This document shows positions 48,701-60,700 of a stretch of 64,000 nucleotides of DNA, piece by piece (within the stretch, counting starts at the first letter, position 1; every line of letters starts with the position of its first letter). The notes under the pieces are model-generated. The model made no database searches, was not told the DNA's origin, and was given only the letters and a program-made list of their open reading frames with translations. The stretch covers positions 73,943,561-74,007,560 of the forward strand of contig NC_088775.1 in assembly GCF_954871325.1 (NCBI RefSeq), in the 5' to 3' direction. Position numbers and translations under genes: made by a program. Source of the DNA: Gordionus sp. m RMFG-2023 (lineage: Eukaryota; Nematomorpha; Gordioida; Chordodea; Parachordodidae).

Positions 48701-51700
48701 TTTTTTAAACAAACGAAGTAAATAAGGCAAGATTTTTGGATATTCTTTACACACATCATACTTACAATAACGGTAAAGACTAGGGATGGTTTAAGATCAG
48801 CGAAATCACATGCCAATAATGTTATTATAATTTTGGTTTGCAAACCTACTAGAAACTGTATAAAATTAGGAAGCATTATCGTTAGTCACTTCCTATAATT
48901 TATAACAAATTTAGTTAATATAACATCTGAATAATAAAAAATAGAATTTATATTTAATTTTGAATAAAAAAAAGTGCAGGGGTGGAGGATGGATGACACA
49001 AAAAAAATATTGTGACAATGATATAGAAAAATAAAATTTAAGATAATAGAGACAATTTTTTTATTCGTATATTTTTGTTAAACAAAAAATAAAAAAATAT
49101 TATTTTATTAGCCCAAGGAAGAAGAGTATAAATTTTAAATAAAAAAGAAACTAATAAAAATATCTTTAAAAAAATACTCGTTTTTCTAGTGGTTTCAAAA
49201 TATTCGAGTGAGCAGACTGTAAAAAAAAATTGTGTGCAATAAATATTAAATTTTAAAATGAAAATAATGATGTATCTTTTCGTTAATAGTAATAAATATT
49301 GAATAGCCTATAAGTGGCTAAATAATATATTTAATTATATAGATAATAAATATAAAAAGTATGTAAAATACACATAAAAAATTATTAATACAATAAGACG
49401 TGTTTTGAAATGTAAACGGGGTACAATAAAATAGACTTAATACTTTGTTTCATAATTAAATAAATGTATAATTATTTTTAAAATGCAAATGTTTATAAAA
49501 ACTGATTGTGTATAGGAAATTTGGATAGAAAGTATTGAAAGGTTCATATAGTCGAAATATGCAATTTTCGGTCGAATCCGTTGGGTCAAAATATGCAATT
49601 TCTGATCAAACCCAAACCTCCCCCTGGTTAATTTCACGTAAATCACTCGTTATATGAAAATTGAATTTCTTATATGAAATTTTTAATGGACAATAAACGA
49701 TCAAGTTTTCTTCATTCATCGAAATTGCCTTCTAAGGACCGTTATATTTCATAATATGAAAATTTTCATCAATAAATGTTTCACTTATATTAAAAATATT
49801 TTGGTAAACTATAATTTGATAATTTCCCCATTTTAACTTTTTTCAATAATTTTTACTGCATTAATTTTTTTCTGCTTTTATAAATTCTTCAAAAAAAAGA
49901 ACCACGAGCAATGAAAAGATAAGCAGGATAGATTTAGTTTTTTTTAAAAAAAATGTTAAATTATTCTATAAGACCCTTTCAAAGCAAAGTGTATAAAGAT
50001 TCAGTCCGAACTGAAAGAGGAACTTCCTTGAAACCAATATTTATTCATCAGACTGGGATCATCGAAATCTTAATTTAAAAAATCCGGATAGGGTTTGAAA
50101 AAAATATATACTAAACTGGTGACTCTAGTCGGAAGACTACGATCTAACTAGAATTTCAATATCAAATATCAATTGCTAATAAAAATTAATTAGAGATATC
50201 AATCTAAGTAATAATGATAGGTAATATATTTAGTTTACATTGAAACTTAGACTAGGCTTGACTTGCAAAGCTTTCGTAATAATGCGTCTAATCTTGTCTT
50301 CGAATGATTCAATCGGTGAGCGTTTTTTCAAAGTGGATAATAATTTTATTTTGTTTTTATTTAAAACCGTTTTAAGTTGACGCAAATAATCGTTCCAAAC
50401 TACGCCCATCTTCTCTAAGTAAGGCAGACATCCACGGGCCACGTTCCCGCATAGACCCCTACATATAGGTGTCGTAGATATATCGTTGTTACTCAAGTAA
50501 TTATCGAATTGTAAATAAGGATTGGAACTGCTTTTATTTTCTTTTTCATTATAACCATCGGCATTCTCTTCGTCTATATCTAAAGCGCAAGATTGGCAAT
50601 AGTACATTTTGGTCAAAGCCCATGCGCAATTGTGAGATAAATCATTAAAGCCACCTATGCTATTGTTACTTTCAACGTTGCCTTGAATAGAGTCTTTGGA
50701 AGTAGGATTTAAGAAAGACTGCAAGAAAATTATACCCAAACTCAGAGATCTAACTAGAATATTAATGGAGTTAGCGTGATTGACCCAAGTGAATGGATCC
50801 TTAAGTAGCAGATTTATACTGCCTTCCGTTTTACTTTTATCAAAATTTGATAAAGGTCTAGTACTGTGACTGCCGAAGGCACTTTTATTACCATTTAATA
50901 TATCGGGGTTATCAGTTAGAGAACGGATCAAACAGTCCTTATACTGCTGGGAGTAGGGGTTGGTGGAAGGTAGGCTACGCTGAGACATGACATATCTATA
51001 AATGTCGGGAAATATCAATATCGAGATCTCAGATTGTTGCGAGATCATATCATTTTGAGAATTGAGCAAAACATTCGTTAAGTTATCTAGTAAATTCAGT
51101 ACCGAGGCTATCAATGAGTCGTCGAAATCGGGTTTCAAAGTTTTTGTGATTCTGAGTTTAAAGTTGATGATTTGAATTGTTAGTATTTCTGGAAGTAAAG
51201 TAATTAAAAAAATAAAATAAAATAACAATTACTCGAGTAAATTTTTTAATAAATCTCTAATATGATCTTAAATTTTTTATCCTAAAGATAATATTTTTAA
51301 ACATAAAAATGTTGTTGTACCTGGCTAATTATCAAAATGGAGCATCGTTCCTTTTTAAAAAAAATTCAACATCAAACTTTGATTTTTTTTAACCATCAAA
51401 TTTTACATTATTAAAAAAGATGCTAATATTTATATTATAATATATTTTAAAACTGTTCAATTCTTTCCATGACAAAAAAAAAGAAAATGCTTAAAATAAT
51501 ATATTAAAATATTGATTAAATAAAGCTATAGAATATAAAAAAAAATCATATATCTTTTGCATGAAATTATTCTCCTTTAAATAAGCTTTCTTTTAATATT
51601 TCCTCGAATCTTAATTTTTTTTTGAATTATAAAAAGGTATTTATGTAAAGACTAATTTAACCCTTCCATGTCTGTTAAAATATAACGCATTATTTTATTT

Positions 51701-54700
51701 GAAAATTTTTTTTCATTAAATCTTCATATATACTCTATTGTTCCTTTTTTCTTGAAAATAAACTCCGTTACCATAACTAAATATATTTTTCAGAGATCTT
51801 AATCCTAACAAATACCGGTTCGGTTGTTCAGATATATATAACAAGGTTTGGGTCGTAAAAAATAATAATATGGGTTTGATTTTCTAGTCTCAGTCCTGCT
51901 TTCATTATAAACTTCAGTGACAGCTCAGCTGGAAAGCGATGATGAGCGATCACTGCATAATTCCTACAGTCAAATTAGGGGGAGGGTCTGTTATGATGTG
52001 GGAGTGCTTTGGTGCCGGGGCAACCGGCGACATTGTCAAAATTAAAGGAATCTTTATCAAGGAGGGATACCGGCAAATCATTGAGGACCATGTGAATTCA
52101 TCAGGAAAGTGTTTGATTGGGAATATATCGGGTCTCAGGTAGTCGAGCCTCCTTTCATTATTAAAGGACAGATGCTTAGTGAACTTTAAGATTTTTCACT
52201 TAAAAATTACATTAAATTTTATTAACCAATAATAATTTATACTTTACTATATAACAATAAAAGATAGGAACCTATCGCCTATGATAGCACGCCTAAATCA
52301 TTTAATATTACATAAATTATTGTAAAAAACTGGTATTTCATTCATTTTTATGAATTATCTATTATTTTCAAGATAAATAAAGGCTCAATATCAGCATGGA
52401 TTTTTCGTTACAATAATAAAATCCTTATTAGCAAGTGTTTTGACATAGACAAAGAAGAAACCTTCATGGGCGGGCAGACCAGTTGTACTCGGCCATAATA
52501 TAATATTTTCTAGCAGGCCTGAGTATTTGAAATTTATTAATGGGCTTGGGCCTAATTCTTTTTTATTTAAATTAAGCTTATTTAAAACAGTTTCTAACTT
52601 AAAAAATATCATAATTTTTTTTTCATTCTAATAAAAAATTTCAGTATTTTAAACAAAATGATTGCCTAAATACACTTTAATATTTATTTCCTTTTAATAC
52701 AATAAATTATATTTTTGGATATGAACTTCGGAAAATTTTTTGAAACCAATTATGGGTTTAGGAATCTTTTCAATATCAAATATGGGCCGGGCCTTCGCCT
52801 AAAACTTTTACTGTGGGCCTGAGCCGTGCTTCATAAAAATTAAGGCCCATAAATGACTCTGAGACAAAGTCGAAGCATATAAAGAAGTAACTCAGAATAA
52901 TTTAAAAATCATAATCCAATATATCGAAAAAAGATATGATTTTAATTATAATAGATATAAATATTTTAAAGTTATGACATTGAAAGATACAATCAAGTTC
53001 TAACATTTTGAAAAAATTGTAGATAGCTTTAATCTTAACAATGTAAACAGCAATGATATGTTTGTAAAATTTGCTATATACTCCAAATTCATCAACAAAA
53101 CTGAGAATTTTTCAGATTTAACTTTAATCAAGTAATAAACTTAGAAAAAAAATGTAATTATATATTTTCAATTCTCCCTTTAAATGCCGCCTCAAAGATA
53201 ATCTTTAGTTTGATAAATATTCTTGACAAAAATATCGTTCTTCGCTTTCATTCGAGGTATTAGAAACTGAATAGATGGTAAAGCAAAATTTTGACATGAA
53301 GAAGAGTTGGCAAATTTATTTCCAAAGATAAGAAACTTTTTAATAAAAATAGATGACAAATATGTAGAGATTTATATTAATTTATTTTTATATTTTGAAT
53401 TGTGATTGGGTTTATCCTGCGTAATCCTTTTTTTAAAACCATATTAATCATTGAAAATCCTGCAAACTCAATTTTAAAATATGGCAGGTCTAACTAATCT
53501 CAATTCTATTAAATATATTATTCAAACTTTTTAGCAAACCCTAAGCTAAGATCAAAAGTATTTACTATATTAACTATTTGTTAAGTTTTGACTTGTAAGA
53601 AAATAAAGTGTTTTATTTAAAACTCTATTATACGCCACTTCAAAAAAAATGACAATATATTTTTTCCAAAAAAACAAGTTGATTAAATTTTTTTTTAAAA
53701 ATACACAAATAAAATAAATAGCAAATCAAATTTATGGAAAAATAAAACATATATTATAAATACTTCAAACATTCTTTTCAAATTTAATTAGTTCTAAAAT
53801 GGACTGGAGTAAATGTTATAATTAAAGATAATACCTTTTAATTTTCAATGTAATTACAACAAAATCTTTTCTTTAGGTTTTAGCTCTTTATTACCAAAGG
53901 AATGAATTATTAAAATAAGCATTTACCTCAAATAAAAAGTATCCCACCTTAACATCTTTGATTTATTAGTAATAATAATGTATGAATTATAGTTAGCTAT
54001 GTATGATAATTATTAATATTCTCCTTTATTTTGTTGAAAAAGTTACCCTTTTCATAGTTAAGCCTTTTATAATATATTACCTTAATTGTAAAGCCTTTTT
54101 TTTGCTTTGTTTTAATTATTTTCTTTATTACGCGATTATAATGATTTTTTTTAATTTAAAAAATACAAAGTAACTTCTTTTTAACAAAGAAAAAATAAGG
54201 GGTGATGTAATACTCATAATTAACCCATTATAATTATTAGTTGTTAGAAGAAGAAGGAAAATAAATAGTTATTTATAAAAAATATTATTGTGTAACAATA
54301 TAATAATATCAAATATATGTTAAATGAAATGCTTTTATAGTCTATCTATCATAAGATTAATAAAATATAATTTTCTCTGGTGATCTTCTTTTAGTCATTT
54401 TAAATCTGACTGAATAAGATTATTAAAAAGGGAAAATTTTTAATTTTCTCTCTTTTAGAATTTCTAATTCATCAAATATATAGAGAAAAAAAATTAATAA
54501 ATTATAATCTCTTAAAGGGAATAGGCTTCTTTTTTTTAAAAAAAAACATTTAATAGTTTTATTTATGCTATAAAACGACCACTTCAATCTTGATTTTAAA
54601 GAGTAATATAAGATTTGCTCCATTTATTTGTTTTCTAGTTATATTTATACGTATAATGGGGAAGGGGGGGGGGGGGGGTTCAAAAAAAATATATAACAAT

Positions 54701-57700
54701 TAATCAGTTGGAAAATAATATAATTGTTTAATATTCATTTTAGTGCTCAATTTTCCTTTAAATTTTTCTTACGAAATAGCGCCAAAATTAACAATATTTA
54801 ACCGGGCCGAGTAAAAATGAAAAAAATCTAGTATGGGTTGAAACCATTTTTTTGAACTCTGAAGGTGTGGACTGTGAATATGTATAAAACTTTTCAAATT
54901 TTATCATAACGAAAGAGAAGCCGATGGTCAAAATAAGGAGGTGATCACCTGTAGGTTTTATGATATTTGTCTTTTCAATTTTTATTACAAGTTTCTGCCC
55001 AAAGGCAAAAAAAAATGTCATAGATAGGAGCAAAATTTTCTTAACCCCTAGATATTCAGCTTTCGGTGAATTTCTCCCCAAAAAATTTTTAGATTTCACA
55101 TTAAAAAAAAACTCCAGAACACCTGGCAATTACTATTTAAAATGAGTATCAATTTTCCACAGAAAATTTCGTGTTCTTTTTAAATAATAATGTTAAATTT
55201 TACATAAAAAATATGAGGTAAAAAAAATAATGGTTAAAAGTTGTACCGTAAATGTCAATTTGATCATTGACACATTATTCAATAAATCCGAAAGCTAACT
55301 TGAGGGGGAAGGGGAGGGTGAGAATTCATCTTAGGCATCGAAAATAAATATTTAATTTAATTTATTCTTTACAAAATGATTTTTGACATTTTGATTTTTG
55401 ATCCCATTTCATACAATTTAATTTTACTTTTGCAAAAAAGGAAAAAAAAAATTTCTCCATTTGTCTAGCCAGGGCCTTTAATTGTATATAAATGAAAGCA
55501 GCCAAAAAAATTAACCCGTTCATCCCTAATTTATCAATGTGAATGTTGCGCTTAAGTTTTTATAAAATTTTTATTGTATTAAATTATTATATTTGGCTTA
55601 AGTTCTGCAAGGCAGAATTAACTTATTTACAAATCTATTATTGGCAAGCCCTTCTACACTCCCCCGCCCCTTCCTAAATAACAATATAATGCATTACCTA
55701 AAAAAAGAAGAAGGAAATTTAAATCAATTGACAAAAAAATAACTCCTTTAGATTCCTTTTCCGCTTTTATTTTATAATTTCAATGACGATCTTGCGTCAT
55801 ACCCCTCCTCCCTTTCGCCGTGGTAGAAGTGCCTGATTAAGGGTTCATCGATATAATAAATTTCGTTAAGTTAACTGACTTAGATACTTAAAATTATTTT
55901 TTGCCGGATAAATCTGTCAGATAGTAAATATTTTAGAAAATTCTCATATATATAATAGCCATGTATAATGTTTTTTTAGGAAAAATAACTTAATATATTA
56001 AAAATAGTATTAATGAGAAATTCAAAACATAGCCTTTTTGGTTTTGGGGATTTTTTTAAAAAACGGGTTCTATCGCTTTTTATAATAAAAAATATTTTAG
56101 GGTTCTATCGCTTTTTATTAGTGTTGTTAAACGGCTCGTTTTGAGCCGATTTTTAAAAACGGCTAACTCAATATTTTAGCCAGAAAAATATTGCCTAAGC
56201 CTCAAGATTTCGAAAATATATGTCTATACATTTGTTCCTTCTATGAGCAAAATCTTCAGGCTTGGGTAATATTTTTATGGATGAGGTATTGAGTTAGCCG
56301 TTTTTAAAAATCGGCTCAAAACGAGCCGTTTAACAACACTACTTTTTATAATAAAAAATATTTTAGGGTTCTATCGCTTTTTATAATAAAAAATATTTTA
56401 AATACATAATTTTAAGTGTGGTATAACGAATAGTCCAATAAACAAAAAAAACCCAAAAATTGATCATTTTGACTTAAATACTAGATTAAAAAAAAATTCC
56501 CATGCTACTATTTAAATGCCCCAATCTAAGATAAACGATAAATTGAATGTATGTTTATATTATATTGATATCAATATTTAATTAAATATTTCAAAATTGA
56601 ATAGCGGTAATAAAAGATGAATCTAATTGATTTTCCAATTATTATAATTATTTTAAAGAAGTTCAATGTTTTCTTTAATATTATTATAAATTCTATGGTA
56701 TAATTCTGTTAATTTTTATGTGGGAGGCTTTGATTTGTAAAATCAAAGTTCTTAATTTTTTTAAATAAATAAAAATCCTTTGTATATTCTCATAATTTAA
56801 AAAATTAAATGTATTATTTTATTTTCATTCATAAACTACTTTTAAGCAAATTGTCTAATTTAAACGCAAGCAGATTTTTTTAATACACATTATATTGATT
56901 CATAATAATAACATAATAATAACATAATAATATGGAAATTTAAATTCTTTTCTTTTATATATAAAATAAAACTCCAAAATAAAATTGATAATATTTTAAT
57001 CTATAATTGCTCTGATCGTATAATATGATGTATTATAAATAAAATGTAAATATTCTACGTCCATTCATTTTTAAAACTAAAAAAAATCCGGTTTCATGTG
57101 TTTGGCAAATTTTGTGCGCGCGCTATTAATTAGCTAATAGTAGTATTGTTAAACGGCTCGATTTGAAAAAACGGCTAACTAAGTATTTTATCCAGGAAAA
57201 TATTATGCAAGCCTGAAGATTTGCTCATACATGACAACAAGGTTTGGACATCTATTAGAGAGATTTCGAGGCTTATGGCAATATCTAATGGCTAAATTGA
57301 TTTAGCCGTTTTTAAAAAACAGCTCAAATAGCGCATTTAACAACATTAGTTTGGGTTTTAACGAGAATAACCTTTTAACCATTGAGCATAAAGACTTGGC
57401 GTGAAGATGTATTTCTATATCTAGTTTCTTACCTATATTCATCTTTTAAAAAACTTTCCTGGTTTGACATATTTCCCAAAAAAAGTTTTTTACCAAGAAA
57501 TTATAAAAATCATCCTCTAGTTTAGGAATTTAGTAAAATAAATTAAGGCTCATAATCTAAAAATTTGTATCATTTTCCTTAAAGTAATAGCTATAAAATA
57601 AAATTTCTCGGTCATAGCTTAACTATAAGTAGTCACACAATAACGATTTATGTAATATATATAACCTTGGAGTAAAGTTGTTATGGATAAAACATATAAA

Positions 57701-60700
57701 ATGTCCCAGCTATGAAAATATAATTTTAAAATATTAACGTCTACACCATAAAAGATATTCTTGACCAAAAAGGAACATTTATAAATAGTTTTTGTTATTT
57801 GGAAAAATAAAATTAATCGCAAAGGGGAAGAATAATTATAATTTGTACGATGTGCCTCAAATGGGCTCAAAATGTGATATTTTTAATAAATTTTTTAGAT
57901 TCCCGCATTGTATTGATTAGTTTATACTTAAATGAGATGAATAGATATCAAAATTGCAATATTTTTGTTCAATAAAACTAGGGGTGTACCCATACCACTT
58001 TTTGGAGGCCGATCCGATCCGATATTTCAAATATTAAATTGATATCGGCCGATAACCGATCCGATATCATATCTAATTTTGTATTCTGTAAAGATACCGG
58101 TTTTAATTTTTAATATACTTTTTATTAGTAAAACATCTATAATTTTACTATACCATAACATATGTCATTTAAATAATGATCAGTTATAGTTTATATTCAA
58201 TTCAATTGCTATTATTTATATAATAAGATGATATTGCTAATATAATAAAATGAATTTATATTTAAAAAAAAGTAATAACATTCTATTTACATAATTAGTA
58301 ATAAAAAATATATTATAAAATTTGAAATTATTTAAAATTAATATATCTAAGATTTCTTTTTAGAAATACCAAAATTTCCAATTTATCAGAGATCGGTCTG
58401 CGGTGATGGGGACTGTTAATATCACTAGCATCACTAAAAACAGATTCTGAAGAGATTAATGAACACTTTTTTAAACAGAATGCGAAAAAAAATAACTATA
58501 TTGCAGAATGTTTATTAACTAATTATTACTATTAAAAATTAAACAAAAAATTTCGATTTTATTTATAAATATTAATGGTTTTTTAGATATAACTTTTTTT
58601 AAATTTTGTTAAAAGCGCCATTTTATATCGGATCGGATAGAAAAATTTTATAATATTTGCCGATAACCGATATTTTAAAATGGGCGAAATATCGGCCCGA
58701 TCCGATATAAAATATCGGCCCGATCCGATATAAAATATCGGTACATTGCTTAATAAAACAATAAAGTTATGTTCAATTTATTATAACCATTTTAACTTGG
58801 GTATGGGATAAATTATCGAAAATGGCACACTTTACATAATTAATCATAGCTCTTAACTTAAAGTATTATAAGTAGAAAAGAGCTACACTCTTTTTTATTT
58901 TGTAGATGAGAGATATAGCTACTTATAAAATCTATAATTTTTTCTATTTTATTTTTGTTTCAAAATTTTATGGTAAATATCAGAGTTGTTAAAGTAGCAC
59001 GCTAACTTTTTTGGTAGCTATAGCTAATAGCGGCTACTTTTTTTGTAATTATTTAATTTTTTAGCGCGCTACTTTTTTTGAAAGTAGCTAAGTAGCCACG
59101 CTACTTTTAAAAAATATAAAGAAGGTAAGCATAAACATGAAAATTTAAATATAATATCATAATTAATTATAATTTTTATGATTTATTATTTAATTTTAAA
59201 ATTAAAATATAATTTCAACTTGTAATTTATATTTTCATTTGTATTATAAACTTAAATCACTTGAATAATTTAAAATGTCAACGCCTATGGATATCCAAAT
59301 CGTTGAAAGTGATTCAGACAATGATATTAATGAAATGGAAGATACCAGGGAAGAAAATGTTCTTAATAACTATAATACAAATTTCCCATTCCCTAGATTT
59401 GAAATTTTTTTAAAATAAATATATAACCAAAACTGGTTTCAAATTTATTTGTTTAAAATGTAAAAAAAATATTTCCTCAAATCAATCCACTAGCTATAAC
59501 CTCAAGAAACACCTAAAGGTAAATTGTCATTTTTACATTCTAATAATATTTATTTTATAAGACTGTTCATGAGTTTTAAGGAAATGGAGAAACATCTAAA
59601 TAATTTTGGTATAGGCGACTCTACATCCAAAAAGACTAATTCAATTCAAACCAAATTTATTAATAATGCAAATGACAATATTTCTCAGAAATTGGCTGAT
59701 AAAGTTATTGTTGATTTTATAATTTATACAGTTCAGCCAGTCCTTAGTTGATAATCCATCATTTACCATGAGATTAAAACTCTATCCCCTGGTACAAAAA
59801 TTTTATGCCGCCAGACACTAATGAATAAAATAGCAGATAACTTTAAAATGATGATAGTAGAGTTATCAGAGATATCATATATATGTACCACGGGAGATAG
59901 TTGAACACATAACAGAAGGTAAAAACTTATTTATATTTATAAATTGATCTTATTAAATATTTTTGAGCTTATTTGGGAATCACAGGCCATCGGCTAGACC
60001 CTAGAACTTTAAAAAGAAGATCTATGGCATTAGCCCTTAAAATAATAATAAGATGCCAGACATACGATGTACTTGCAAATAAAATTATTGATAATCTATC
60101 TTATATTAAAAATATGTATAAGATTAAATACGTCCTTACCTTCAAATGCTAGTATCGAAAGATTATTTAATAAGGCAAAACTTATACTTTCTGATCGTTG
60201 CTCTAGACTTGGGGATGATAATATTGAAATGATTTTATTATTAAAATGCAACAAATTACCATAAATATTTATTTTTATTACATAAATTTTTTTATAATCA
60301 AACCAATTATATTTTAATATTTATAAATGTTGATTTTTATATATTTACTATACAATAACATTATAAGCAAAAAATAAAAAATTTGTTTGTAAATTTTTTT
60401 TATAAAAAGTAGCTTAAAAGGTAGCTAAAGCTACTTTTAAAAAATAGTAGCTAATAGCGAGCTACTTTTTTTGACAAATAGTGATAGCGGTAGCGCGCTG
60501 CTTTTTTTAACAAATAGCAATAGCGGTAGCGCGCTACTTTTAAAAGTAGCGTTTAACAACTCTGGTAAATATTCAAAATACCAGTCGTTTTACTCCCCCC
60601 TCTCTCCCCTAATTTGTTTCATGGTAATACAATCGTTTGGTATAAGTATAAATAATAACCAATAAATAAAACCCTGCCCCGCATAGGATCCATTTCAAGC

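Noticed and set aside
48457-48876. 139-codon minus-strand frame in glypican intron 3
   Set aside because: No recognised domain, composition is that of AT-rich noncoding DNA, and it lies within a well-supported intron.
54788-55129. 113-codon minus-strand frame in glypican intron 2
   Set aside because: No similarity recognised and no supporting start or splice context. It cannot be excluded as a small gene, but there is no evidence for it.
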